Shown: positions 1 through 8,222 of the stretch, piece by piece
How positions within the stretch are numbered: the first letter of the stretch is position 1
How the letters are laid out: each line of letters opens with the position of its first letter
NCBI RefSeq assembly: GCF_014467075.1
Contig: NZ_AP023027.1
Span: 1,298,501-1,362,500, forward strand
Reading direction: 5' to 3'
Source: Anaerostipes caccae L1-92
GTDB lineage: Bacteria; Bacillota; Clostridia; Lachnospirales; Lachnospiraceae
DNA length: 64,000 nt
Notes under the pieces: generated by a model
What the model was told of the DNA's origin: nothing
Databases searched by the model: none
What the model saw: the letters and a program-made list of their open reading frames with translations, nothing else
Made by a program: the position numbers and the translations under genes

Positions 1-754
1 GTTTCAGAGCATTTTTTTCCAGGCGGCTGACCTGAGCCTGTGAAATACTAATCTCATCGGCTACTTCTGTCTGGGTCTTGCCGTCAAAAAAGCGAAGCCT
101 TATAATGTTATATTCCCTTTCAGGAAGATGTTCCATAGCATCTTTTAATGCGATAGATTCAACCCACAATTCTTCTTTGTTTTTTTTATCTTTTACCTGA
201 TCCATCAAAAACAGAGTATCTCCGCCGTCCTGATAGACTGGTTCGTAGAGTGAAAGAGGTGTTGCGATGGCATCCAGGGCAAATAAGACATCCTCTTTTT
301 TCATCTCAATCTCTTCTGCGATGGCCTCGATGGTCGGTTCTTTGTTGAATTTTTTGGTCAGAGCCTCCTTTGCTGTGATGGCTTTGTAGGCAATATCCCT
401 GAGTGAACGGCTGACTCTCATGGAATTATTATCCCGCAGGTAACGCCGTACTTCTCCGATGATCATCGGAACCGCATAGGTAGAAAATTTAACGTTCAGG
501 GAGCGGTCAAAATTGTCGATGGCTTTCATAAGCCCGATACATCCAACTTGAAACAGGTCGTCGGCATTCTCATTGCTGCCGGAAAAACGTTGAATGACAC
601 TTAAAACTAACCTTAAATTGCCCTTGATGTATTGTTCCCTTGCTTCCTGGTCACCCTGTTCGATCCTTATGAACAGTTCTTCTTTTTCTTCATTGGTGAG
701 TAAAGGAAGAGAAGCAGTATTGACTCCGCAGATTTCAACTTTATTAAGTGCCAT
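1..754 (-). CDS. sigG: RNA polymerase sporulation sigma factor SigG (3' end cut by window)
   Basis: Forespore-specific late sporulation sigma factor that directs RNA polymerase to germination and spore-protection genes. The reading frame is open from an ATG at 754 to the window edge (251 codons; the family is about 257 residues, so only a few C-terminal residues are missing). The N-terminus MALNKVEICGVNT is the characteristic SigG start. Region 2 (NADDLFQVGCIGLMKAIDNF, then FSTYAVPMIIGEVRRY) and the region 4 helix-turn-helix (KTQTEVADEISISQAQVSRL) are visible. An RBS (GGAGGAATT) precedes the ATG. It is divergent from the binding lipoprotein. Its usual neighbours sigE and spoIIGA lie upstream in other clostridia but are not on this side here. 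Identity is secure; regulation was not resolved. Confidence 0.95.
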   Translation of the reverse strand, partial: MALNKVEICGVNTASLPLLTNEEKEELFIRIEQGDQEAREQYIKGNLRLVLSVIQRFSGSNENADDLFQVGCIGLMKAIDNFDRSLNVKFSTYAVPMIIGEVRRYLRDNNSMRVSRSLRDIAYKAITAKEALTKKFNKEPTIEAIAEEIEMKKEDVLFALDAIATPLSLYEPVYQDGGDTLFLMDQVKDKKNKEELWVESIALKDAMEHLPEREYNIIRLRFFDGKTQTEVADEISISQAQVSRLEKNALK

Positions 755-851
755 GATAATTCCTCCATTTGTAAATTGTTCTTGCGAACGATATATTAAA
801 ATCATTCACCAATCAAAATGGATTTATACGATGAAAAAATTGCCAGACCGT

Positions 852-880
852 TTGACACCCATATTTACCAATGATATTAT
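852..880 (+). promoter_or_regulatory. Sigma-A promoter for the binding-protein gene
   Basis: TTGACA at 852-857, a 17-base spacer, and TATTAT at 875-880, which is near-consensus for the housekeeping sigma factor. It lies 36 bases before the ATG at 917. Confidence 0.75.
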
Positions 881-916
881 GAGTAAGAAGAAAATATAGA
901 AATGAGGAATCATATC

Positions 917-1753
917 ATGAAAAAATTACTGCTAATTTGTATGATGATATGTCTTGTTTTTTGTTTGGGGGGCTGCAATTTTCCCTGGGACAAGGAAAAG
1001 ACAGGAGATAAAAATGTCAGGAAAGAAAACATAACAGCATCAGAAGTCAAAGATTCCATGAAGGGAAAACAGCTGATCATCGGCGTGTCCGACGGTATGG
1101 CGCCGTTTTCTGTCAGAGATGAAAAAACCAAGGAGATGAAAGGTTTTGACATCGATCTGATCAAGGGGATCAGCGAGTATCTGGGCTTTGAGTACAAGCT
1201 TCGCGTCGCTCCGATGAGGGAGCTTACGGACCTGCTCAGGGAGAAGAAGATCGACCTTGCTATCTCCGGTATCTGTATTACGGACAGCCGCCAAAAGGAG
1301 TTTCAGTTTTCGGATGTCTATTTTGAAAATACATTAAAAGTTATGGTCAATACAGATAAAAACATAACAGACAGAAAAGAACTGGAAGGAAAAACTATAG
1401 GGGTAGAGGAGGGAACCTCCAACGCAGAATATGCACAGACCAACCTTTCTGAGGAGAATAAGATTAAGGTTTATCCATCTATGGACAAGGTATTCAAAGA
1501 TCTTGAAAAAGGAAAGATCGATGCTACGGTTTATGATGCAACAGGTGTTGATTATTTCATGGCAAATTATAAAGGGGACAAAATCTCTGCTCTAGATGAA
1601 AAGCTTAACTCAGCAGAGAGCAACTATGGGATCATGTTCCGAAAGAAAGATCCTTCCGTCGGAAAGTTTAATGTAACGCTTCAGGTATTGAATACAGAGG
1701 GCACCTACCAGACCATTAAGAACGAGTGGATTGGATCGGAAGACGAAGATTAA
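917..1753 (+). CDS. Amino-acid-type ABC transporter substrate-binding lipoprotein
   Basis: A 278-residue extracytoplasmic solute-binding protein of family 3 (polar amino acid type). It starts with KK, a hydrophobic signal and the lipobox LGGC, so it should be a membrane-anchored lipoprotein. The SBP_bac_3 fold follows: KQLIIGVSDGMAPFS, then FDIDLIKGISEYLG, then LAISGICITDSRQKEFQFSD, then GKTIGVEEGTSNAEY. I prefer the ATG at 917 over that at 902 because a GAGGA lies about eight bases before it and only this start gives a compact signal peptide. There is no permease or ATPase gene beside it; instead an AEC-family permease follows after 11 bases, apparently in one transcript. The ligand cannot be named. 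Confidence 0.88.
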   Translation: MKKLLLICMMICLVFCLGGCNFPWDKEKTGDKNVRKENITASEVKDSMKGKQLIIGVSDGMAPFSVRDEKTKEMKGFDIDLIKGISEYLGFEYKLRVAPMRELTDLLREKKIDLAISGICITDSRQKEFQFSDVYFENTLKVMVNTDKNITDRKELEGKTIGVEEGTSNAEYAQTNLSEENKIKVYPSMDKVFKDLEKGKIDATVYDATGVDYFMANYKGDKISALDEKLNSAESNYGIMFRKKDPSVGKFNVTLQVLNTEGTYQTIKNEWIGSEDED

Positions 1754-1764
1754 GAGGGGAATTC

Positions 1765-2691
1765 ATGAATATTGTTTCAATTGTATTTGGACAGATCGTC
1801 ATGATGTTTTGTATGATGGCTGTGGGGGCAGCCGCCTATAAGGCGGGCCTCATAACCGAACGGGGAAGCACAGATCTTTCCAATATCACCCTTTTCTTAG
1901 TCATTCCATTTGTAGTGCTCACTTCTTTTCAGATTGAGTTTGATGCAGACATATTCCATGGAATTCTGGTTACCTTTATTTTAGGAATTGCGGTACATGC
2001 GGCAGCGATCGTTTTGTCCTTTCTGCTGATCCGCGGAAAGGATAATGACCGGACAGTTCTGGAACGGTTCAGCATTGTGTACCCGAACTGCGGTTTTATG
2101 GGGATACCTCTGGCCCAGGCGGTGCTGGGTCCGAAGGGGGTTATATACATAACAGCATTTATTGCCGCACAGAATCTGTTTATCTGGTCTCACGGAGCTG
2201 CCAGCATGCAGGGGACATTTAACCGGGGATCAGTCAAAGAAATATTCAAAGCACCTGTTATGATTGCAACATTCGCAGGACTTTTCTGTTACCTGTTTCA
2301 GATTAAATTTCCTGTTCTGATCTACAATCCGCTGAAAGCCATCGCTGATATGAATACACCCCTGGCGATGATCATATCCGGAACTGCCATTGCGCAGACA
2401 AATCTTTTGAAGACACTGACAAGACCGAGGATTTATGTCATGACGGCACTGAGGCTTCTTCTTATGCCAATGGTCATGTTTTTGATCCTTCTCGTCGTGC
2501 CGGTATCCAAGGATCTTAAAATATTGTCGCTGCTTGCTTCATCTGCATCGACTGCGGCGATCACGACCATGTTTGCGGTGAAGTTTAAGAAGGATGTGGG
2601 CTACGCGGCAGAATTATTTGCAGTTTCCACGATTGCAGCGGTTGCCACGCTGCCGCTCATGATCTCTCTCGGAGAAAAATTTTTCTTATAA
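1765..2691 (+). CDS. AEC (auxin efflux carrier) family transporter
   Basis: A 308-residue polytopic membrane protein of the AEC/BART superfamily. In bacteria such proteins transport malate, malonate or other small organic anions. About ten hydrophobic segments are visible, with the family-like stretches YPNCGFMGIPLA and NPLKAIADMNTPLAMIISG. The ATG at 1765 follows an AGGGGA and is preferred to the upstream in-frame GTG-type extension, which overlaps the preceding gene. It is co-transcribed with the lipoprotein upstream and ends at a strong bidirectional terminator. The substrate is unknown. Confidence 0.85.
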   Translation: MNIVSIVFGQIVMMFCMMAVGAAAYKAGLITERGSTDLSNITLFLVIPFVVLTSFQIEFDADIFHGILVTFILGIAVHAAAIVLSFLLIRGKDNDRTVLERFSIVYPNCGFMGIPLAQAVLGPKGVIYITAFIAAQNLFIWSHGAASMQGTFNRGSVKEIFKAPVMIATFAGLFCYLFQIKFPVLIYNPLKAIADMNTPLAMIISGTAIAQTNLLKTLTRPRIYVMTALRLLLMPMVMFLILLVVPVSKDLKILSLLASSASTAAITTMFAVKFKKDVGYAAELFAVSTIAAVATLPLMISLGEKFFL

Positions 2692-2700
2692 TAAGACAGA

Positions 2701-2746
2701 AAATCCCATGGTTCTTTCCGCGGAAAGAACCATGGGATTTTTGTAT
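2701..2746. terminator. Bidirectional terminator between convergent genes
   Basis: A near-perfect hairpin whose arms read AAATCCCATGGTTCTTTCCG and its complement, flanked by A and T runs. It serves the AEC gene (+) and the aminopeptidase gene (-). Confidence 0.85.
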
Positions 2747-2758
2747 TTCACATAAAAT

Positions 2759-4540
2759 TCAGCTGTTTTGGATTCTCAGAAAATGATACAGCCAGCCGGC
2801 CTCTTCATCGGTGAGATGAGGAGAGAGACTGTCGAAGACAAGCTGGTGATAGGCATAGAGGAGACGGATTTCTTTATCATTGAGAAGCGCCTCATCGACA
2901 CCGTCCATATCAATAGGCACCAACGTCAGGTGCTCGAATTCTAAAAAGCTGCCGTATTCATTCTGCCGCTGTTTTTTGCACAGGAGCATGTTTTCTGTAC
3001 GGATGCCATATTTTCCTGGTATATACACTCCAGGTTCGTCGGTTGTGACCATACCGGGCATCAGGACAGCATCCAGCTGATTGTCTCTGACCTGCCAGCG
3101 AAAGGCGTTGGGGCCTTCGTGGACTCCGAGAAAATGTCCGACGCCGTGTCCGGTTCCGCACCGGTAGTCGATTCCTTCTTCCCAGAGCGGGCCTCTGGCC
3201 AGAATGTCCAGGCTGCTTCCCCGGCATCCAAGAAGAAATTTAGCATCGGAGAGGGAAAGCATACTTTTTAATACAAGGGTAAAGTGCCGTCTTTCTTCTT
3301 CGGAGATATCACCTAAGATAAAAGTTCGGGTGACATCCGTCGTCCCGGTCAGATACTGGCCGCCCGAGTCGATCAGAAGCAGTCCTTCCGGTTTCAGGCA
3401 GACATCGGACTGTTCGGTGGAACAGTAGTGCATCATAGCCGCGTGATCTTTATAGGCACAGATGGTATCAAAGCTCGGGCCCTGATACAGAGGCTGTTTT
3501 CTGCGCTCCTCTTCCAGACGGTCCTGGACAGAACGCTCCGTCATAGGAACGGAACCGATGTTCTGCTTCAGCCAGAACATGAACTTTGTCATGGCAATGC
3601 CGTCAGATAAGTGACATTCTTTAAGCCCGCTGATCTGTGTCTCGTTTTTCACCGCTTTCATGCCGGAAGAAGGATTCTCACCAAAAATAATCTGGTTTTT
3701 TTCGAGCTCCTGGCAGAGTTTGTAGTTTACGGTATCGGGATCTATCAGTACGCTTCCCTTCTGTTTTGCCAAGAAAGAATCAATCTGTCCATAGGGCAGA
3801 ATCGTTATTTTATCCTGTTCGAGACGGCGACTGACTTCTTCCGAAAGACAGGTTTCCCTCACAAACAGGCAGCAGTTTTCCTGTGTGATCCATGCATAGC
3901 TGTAAAACAGAGGCGTGCAGGGCATGTCATTGCCGCGCAGATTGAAGATCCATGCGATATCCGGCAGAGAGGCGATAAAATGAGCCTCTGCGGAAACTGT
4001 CTCCATGCAGCTGCGGATTCTTTTGAGCTTCGACGGCACAGATTCCCCGGCGTAAATATCTTCATGGATAAAAATCGGGGATGCTGCGGCAGCCGGACGG
4101 CCAGTCCAGAGATCCTCTGCGAGAGTATGATCTGTCTCAAGGACTGCTTTTTTTGAAGCAGCCAGCCTGGCCAGCTTTTTTCCATAAGAGGTATTGATCA
4201 TACGGCCGTTTAAGCCGAGGACATCTCCTTCACTGAGATGCTCTGTGAGATATTCAAGGATCGTCGGAACGCCGGCAACACCCATCTTCATCAGCTTCAT
4301 CTGCTCAGAATCGATCTGTGCTTCGGCCTGGGTAAAATATCTCCCGTCCGTCCAGAGCCGGCTTTCGGTCTGTTCTGCCAGGACTGCTCCGGATGATCCG
4401 GTGAATCCGGAGATGAACTGGCGGCACTTATAGTGAGCGTCCACGTATTCGGACTGGTGGGGATCTTCACTGGGAATCAAGTAATACGCAATGTTTTTTT
4501 CAATCATAGATTTTTGGAGCTTTGTCAGTGGTGTAGTCAT
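2759..4540 (-). CDS. Xaa-Pro aminopeptidase P (M24 family, three-domain form)
   Basis: A cytosolic dinuclear-metal peptidase removing an N-terminal residue before proline. At 593 residues it is the long form: two creatinase-like N-terminal domains (about 1-130 and 150-300) and a C-terminal pita-bread catalytic domain (about 310-540) followed by a short C-terminal extension. The metal ligands are visible in order: the aspartates in LLIDSGGQYLTGTTDVTRT, the histidine in GHGVGHFLGVHEGP, and the glutamates in TTDEPGVYI and GIRTENM. The start has an AGGAGGC RBS. It is transcribed alone, divergent from the phosphofructokinase gene. The family assignment is firm. Confidence 0.93.
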   Translation of the reverse strand: MTTPLTKLQKSMIEKNIAYYLIPSEDPHQSEYVDAHYKCRQFISGFTGSSGAVLAEQTESRLWTDGRYFTQAEAQIDSEQMKLMKMGVAGVPTILEYLTEHLSEGDVLGLNGRMINTSYGKKLARLAASKKAVLETDHTLAEDLWTGRPAAAASPIFIHEDIYAGESVPSKLKRIRSCMETVSAEAHFIASLPDIAWIFNLRGNDMPCTPLFYSYAWITQENCCLFVRETCLSEEVSRRLEQDKITILPYGQIDSFLAKQKGSVLIDPDTVNYKLCQELEKNQIIFGENPSSGMKAVKNETQISGLKECHLSDGIAMTKFMFWLKQNIGSVPMTERSVQDRLEEERRKQPLYQGPSFDTICAYKDHAAMMHYCSTEQSDVCLKPEGLLLIDSGGQYLTGTTDVTRTFILGDISEEERRHFTLVLKSMLSLSDAKFLLGCRGSSLDILARGPLWEEGIDYRCGTGHGVGHFLGVHEGPNAFRWQVRDNQLDAVLMPGMVTTDEPGVYIPGKYGIRTENMLLCKKQRQNEYGSFLEFEHLTLVPIDMDGVDEALLNDKEIRLLYAYHQLVFDSLSPHLTDEEAGWLYHFLRIQNS

Positions 4541-4562
4541 AATTCAGAGCCTCCTTTTATTG

Positions 4563-4591
4563 TTGTGATTTTTATTATAACACGATATAAT
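4563..4591 (+). promoter_or_regulatory. Sigma-A promoter for the phosphofructokinase gene
   Basis: TTGTGA at 4563-4568, a 17-base spacer, and TATAAT at 4586-4591. It sits in the divergent intergenic region, about 60 bases before the start codon. Confidence 0.7.
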
Positions 4592-4652
4592 GAAAAATAG
4601 AATTTTAGAATATGTGCAGAAATTTTGCAGCTGAATGAGGAGGACATCAAAG

Positions 4653-5873
4653 ATGAAAAACATGCTAGTGGCACAGTCAGGAGGACCGTCGGCGGCGATC
4701 AATGCAACCATCACCGGCGTGATCGACGCAGGACTTGCGAGCAGCCGGGTAGAACATGTATACGGTGCGCTGAATGGGATCAAAGGAGTATTAAACGAAA
4801 ATTTTGTAATGCTGGATGACATATGCAGAAGCCCCGAGACAAGGGATCTGCTGGCCGTGACACCTGCAGCAGCGCTGGGGTCCTGCCGCTGGAAACTGAA
4901 AAATCCGGAAGAAGACAAGAGAGAGTTTGAGGAGATCATCCGGATCCTGAGAAAAAATAATATCGGATATTTTATTTATACCGGCGGAAACGATTCTATG
5001 GATACTGTCTATAAGCTTTCCGTATACTGCCGGGAACACGGAGTGGATGATATCAAGATCATGGGAGCTCCGAAGACCATCGACAACGATCTCGGAGAGA
5101 CAGACCATTGTCCGGGATTTGGCTCTGCGGCCAAATTTATTGCCACCGCTTTTACAGAGATTGCGTGCGACTGTTATGTCTATGATATTCCGTCCGTGAC
5201 GGTTGTGGAAGTCATGGGACGGAATGCGGGATGGCTGACGGCCAGTGCGGCCCTTGCAAGAAATGAAGCGAGACATGTGCCCCAGCTGATCTACCTGTGT
5301 GAGAGAGCATTTGATACGGAGCGTTTTGTGGAGGATGTAAAGGAAGCGCTGGAGCGGGAGAATAACATTATCATCGCGGTCAGCGAAGGATTAAAGGACG
5401 CCCGGGGAAATTACGTTGGAGAAGAAATGAAGTCCGGGAAAGAAGATGCTTTCGGACATAAATACCTGTCGGGCATTGGAAAATACCTGGAACAGGTGAT
5501 CACGGACAAGATCAGCTGCAAGGTCCGCTCTGTGGAACTCAATATTCTTCAGCGCTGCGCCGGATATATGCTGAGTGAAACCGACATCATCGAATCCAGA
5601 AATCTGGGGGCCTTTGCCGCTGTCAGCGCCATCCGGGGTGAGAGCGGTAAGATGTCCGCTTTAAAACGGATGCCGGGAGATAACTATCAGGTTGAGATCG
5701 TACTGGCTGATCTGTCCAAGATTGCAAATGTTGAAAAGACAGTGCCTCTTGAGTGGATCACAGAAAACGGACATGATATCACGCAGGAGATGGTGGACTA
5801 TTTAAGGCCTTTGATTCAGGGGGAAGTGCGGATTCCGTATAAAGACGGGGTTCCGGAACATTTTATTCTTTAA
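4653..5873 (+). CDS. pfp: 6-phosphofructokinase, probably pyrophosphate-dependent type
   Basis: Phosphorylates fructose-6-phosphate to fructose-1,6-bisphosphate in glycolysis. It is 406 residues long, nearer PPi-type and long-clade enzymes than the roughly 320-residue bacterial ATP enzyme. The N-terminus AQSGGPSAAINATI is the nucleotide/PPi loop. At 111-115 it reads GGNDS, where ATP enzymes have GGDGS. At 140-146 it reads PKTIDND, where ATP enzymes have PGTIDND; the lysine and the bulky residue after GG are the known hallmarks of phosphoryl-donor specificity for PPi. The ATG at 4653 follows TGAGGAGGA at nine bases; an earlier in-frame ATG overlaps this RBS. It is a single-gene unit between a promoter and a terminator. 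The donor assignment is inference from the motifs. Confidence 0.88.
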   Translation: MKNMLVAQSGGPSAAINATITGVIDAGLASSRVEHVYGALNGIKGVLNENFVMLDDICRSPETRDLLAVTPAAALGSCRWKLKNPEEDKREFEEIIRILRKNNIGYFIYTGGNDSMDTVYKLSVYCREHGVDDIKIMGAPKTIDNDLGETDHCPGFGSAAKFIATAFTEIACDCYVYDIPSVTVVEVMGRNAGWLTASAALARNEARHVPQLIYLCERAFDTERFVEDVKEALERENNIIIAVSEGLKDARGNYVGEEMKSGKEDAFGHKYLSGIGKYLEQVITDKISCKVRSVELNILQRCAGYMLSETDIIESRNLGAFAAVSAIRGESGKMSALKRMPGDNYQVEIVLADLSKIANVEKTVPLEWITENGHDITQEMVDYLRPLIQGEVRIPYKDGVPEHFIL

Positions 5874-5887
5874 ATCATTCAAATAAA

Positions 5888-5931
5888 AAAGAGGAACTTT
5901 TCTGTACCAATCCGGAAAAGTTCCTCTTTAC
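5888..5931. terminator. Bidirectional terminator after pfp
   Basis: Hairpin with arms AAAGAGGAACTTTTC and its complement, flanked by A and T runs, between the convergent pfp and YihY-type genes. Confidence 0.8.
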
Positions 5932-5938
5932 GTTTCTG

Positions 5939-6754
5939 TTATTTATGGTTTTTCATAATATATTGGTTTAGCTCGGCTCCGATGAACAGGATCATCATAC
6001 AGAAATACAGCCAGAACAGGGTAAGCAGAATACCGGTAAGACCCCCGTACATAATGCTGAAAAATTTAAAGTTATCAAAATAGATAGAAAACAGTGAGGA
6101 CAAAATGATCCATCCCGCAGAGCTGAATATCACTCCCGGCATCACTTGTCTGGCTTTAAAATGTTCGCTTGGAAGAAAACGGTACATGATAAAAAATACC
6201 AGAAAAAATATAAAAAATGCAATGCCGAAACGGATCAGCAAAAATATAATATGCTGGTTGGACAGAAACGGGTAAAACTGATACAGCTGGTTCAGCAGTG
6301 TGTTTCCGAATAAGAGCACAATGATTCCGATCAGGACCGCTACCGCGATAAACGCAATATACATAGTGGAGATAAACCGGAGTACAAAATAATTCCGTTT
6401 TTCCGGGATCTCGTGGATCGTGTTCAGTCCGGTCATCATGGAAAGGATTCCTTTTGATGCGGACCACAGCAGGGTGATGATCGTGAATGACATGTAGGTT
6501 GTCGTGATTTTTCCATATAAGGAGTTGATGACGGCAACCAGACTGACGCTGTACTGTTCCGGCAGATAGTAGTTCACAAGGCCGATCAGGTCTTTCGGCG
6601 TCACGGGAACAAAGCGCATCAGGCTCAGCACAACGATCAGGAACGGGAAAAAAGAAAGCACCGTAAAGAATGCTGCCTGAGCAGAAAAGGCAGTGATATG
6701 ATCCTTCTGAGCTTTCGCGATCACCGAATTCAGAAGGGCGATTAACTTTAACAT
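5939..6754 (-). CDS. YihY/BrkB family inner-membrane protein
   Basis: A 271-residue polytopic membrane protein with six likely helices, of the family once called ribonuclease BN. Its biochemical role is unsettled. The family-type N-terminus (ITAFSAQAAFFTVLSFFPFL) and the central LLWSASKGILSMMTGLN are visible. I place the start at the ATG at 6754, preceded by GAGAGGT at a good distance; the extension to 6787 has no RBS. It appears to be transcribed alone. Confidence 0.88.
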   Translation of the reverse strand: MLKLIALLNSVIAKAQKDHITAFSAQAAFFTVLSFFPFLIVVLSLMRFVPVTPKDLIGLVNYYLPEQYSVSLVAVINSLYGKITTTYMSFTIITLLWSASKGILSMMTGLNTIHEIPEKRNYFVLRFISTMYIAFIAVAVLIGIIVLLFGNTLLNQLYQFYPFLSNQHIIFLLIRFGIAFFIFFLVFFIMYRFLPSEHFKARQVMPGVIFSSAGWIILSSLFSIYFDNFKFFSIMYGGLTGILLTLFWLYFCMMILFIGAELNQYIMKNHK

Positions 6755-6948
6755 ATAAATACCTCTCAGATCATATTGATATAGCAAAATTTTGTTTTAT
6801 ACAAATAGTTTATATATTCTATCATAAGCATTTGAAATACTCAAGAAAAAGCTGGATACCACAGGAATACCGGGACAGCAGGAGAGAAAGATTTGTTTTC
6901 TCATAGAATAAATCTTAAAAATTTATAAACAAATTATAAAGAAAGTGG

Positions 6949-6977
6949 TTGACATAGAGGGTACACTTTGATAAAAT
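6949..6977 (+). promoter_or_regulatory. Sigma-A promoter of the antiterminator/PTS operon
   Basis: TTGACA at 6949-6954, exactly 17 bases, then TAAAAT at 6972-6977. It lies upstream of the first RNA antiterminator. I saw no other promoter of this quality before the downstream PTS genes, so it probably drives both. Confidence 0.8.
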
Positions 6978-7006
6978 TGGAAATAAGTTAAGGGAATAAG
7001 AAAGAA

Positions 7007-7090
7007 GGATTGTTACTGGTAATGCAGGCTAAACCAACTTATGGGATTTATACAGATAGATTTCGATAGGTGTGGTTTATTTTTTTTCTT
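7007..7090 (+). promoter_or_regulatory. Ribonucleic antiterminator (RAT) and overlapping terminator, copy 1
   Basis: 7007-7035 matches the RAT recognised by LicT/GlcT-type proteins; its 3' part reads CTGGTAATGCAGGCTAAACC. The last bases (AAACCA, 7031-7036) are also the left arm of a terminator that closes with TGGTTT at 7073-7078 and a long T run. Binding of the antiterminator should stop this hairpin forming. It fills most of the 367-base gap before the antiterminator gene, so the gene should autoregulate. Confidence 0.85.
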
Positions 7091-7121
7091 AACTTAATAT
7101 TTTACAATACGGAGTGGAACT

Positions 7122-7952
7122 GTGCAAATTACAAGAATTATAAATAATAATATTGTAATTTCAGAAGATAACAGCCATCGTGAAGTGGTACTAATGGGAA
7201 GAGGACTGGGCTTTCAGAGACATCCCGGAGATGTGATCGACTCAGATAAAGTCGAGAAGACTTACATAATGAAAGACCATGGAATGACACATCGCTTTCA
7301 GCAGATGGTAGCAGACATCCCCATTGAACGATTGGAAATATGTAATGAAATTATTCAATATGCAAAAGACACTTTGCAAAAGAATATCAATGACAATATT
7401 TATATTTCTCTCACAGACCATATTAATTTTGCCATTGAACGGGTAGAGATGGGTGTTCCCTTCCAGAATCCATTTTTATGGGAAATCAAAAAGTTCTACT
7501 ATCAGGAATATCTGATCGGGCAGGCCGCCATCCGCATGATTGAGCGGAAGTTAAAGGTTACTCTGCCGCAGGATGAAGCGGCGTTTATCGCACTGCATAT
7601 TGTCAATGCAGAACTGGATCTGGATATGACAGAGATGGTTTCCATGACCAAGCTCACACAGCATATCTTAAAGATCGTAGACGAGTGTTTTCCTGACCAG
7701 ATGGATAAAGAATCTGTTTTTTACGAAAGATTTATCACACATTTGAAGTTTTTTGCACAGAGAATCTTTACAGGCAATGAAGTGGAGAGTGACGACACAG
7801 AGTTCCAGGAGATTATCCGGAACAAGTATCAGGAATGTCTGGACTGTGTGGAAAAGATCAGAATTTATATAAAAAATACGTGCAATCATGATATAACGGA
7901 TGAGGAGATGATGTATCTCACCGTTCATATCAAAAGAGTGATTACAAGATAA
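7122..7952 (+). CDS. BglG/LicT family transcription antiterminator with two PRDs
   Basis: An RNA-binding antiterminator controlled by PTS phosphorylation. The N-terminal co-antiterminator domain (1-55) ends in VEKTYIM. PRD1 (about 65-170) and PRD2 (about 175-276) follow. The four regulatory histidines are at 100, 159, 207 and 269, the same positions as in Bacillus subtilis LicT as I remember it. It starts with GTG at 7122 behind GGAGTGG. Identical RAT sites precede this gene and the PTS genes after it, so the expected target is its own transcript and the mannose-family PTS. Phosphorylation by HPr and by an EIIB is expected for the family; which EIIB is not shown. Confidence 0.92.
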   Translation: MQITRIINNNIVISEDNSHREVVLMGRGLGFQRHPGDVIDSDKVEKTYIMKDHGMTHRFQQMVADIPIERLEICNEIIQYAKDTLQKNINDNIYISLTDHINFAIERVEMGVPFQNPFLWEIKKFYYQEYLIGQAAIRMIERKLKVTLPQDEAAFIALHIVNAELDLDMTEMVSMTKLTQHILKIVDECFPDQMDKESVFYERFITHLKFFAQRIFTGNEVESDDTEFQEIIRNKYQECLDCVEKIRIYIKNTCNHDITDEEMMYLTVHIKRVITR

Positions 7953-7975
7953 AAGTTCATATTGATTTAGAATAA

Positions 7976-8099
7976 GGATTGTTACTGGTAATGCAGGCTA
8001 AACCTGATTCAAACCGAAGGATTTTTGAATCCATATGTTTCGCAATATATGCTGAGGTGTGTGGATTGAAAAGATCCGGTGTTTGAGTCGGGTTTTTTT
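7976..8099 (+). promoter_or_regulatory. Ribonucleic antiterminator (RAT) and terminator, copy 2
   Basis: The core at 7976-8004 is base-for-base the same as copy 1, while the flanks differ. Its 3' end merges into a longer terminator: left arm AACCTGATTCAAACCG (8001-8015), right arm ending at 8092, then seven T. It starts 23 bases after the antiterminator stop codon, so it controls read-through from that gene into the PTS genes. Confidence 0.87.
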
Positions 8100-8121
8100 A
8101 TTTCTTTCGTGTTTTACGGAA

Positions 8122-8140
8122 ATCACCCCCAGCGGGGGAT
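8122..8140. repeat. GC-rich palindrome in the PTS leader
   Basis: ATC-A-CCCCC-AGC-GGGGG-AT forms a short, very stable inverted repeat in an AT-rich leader, between the RAT terminator and the EIIAB start. It lacks a T tract. It may be an operator or an RNA-stabilising hairpin; the function is unknown. Confidence 0.4.
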
Positions 8141-8222
8141 TTTATAAATAGGGACCTGAGTTCTTGGTTAATATAAAAGAATAAAGATTCCGAAGGATAA
8201 CTAGAAAAGGAGGAATGTTTAA

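Noticed and set aside
773..794. GTTC-TTGC-GAAC palindrome upstream of sigG, considered as an SOS box
   Set aside because: Half-sites are in the opposite order (GTTC-N4-GAAC) to the LexA consensus (GAAC-N4-GTTC).
594..899. Plus-strand open frame of 101 codons over sigG
   Set aside because: It is antisense to the sigG frame, which has a clear family match, and has no RBS or family features.
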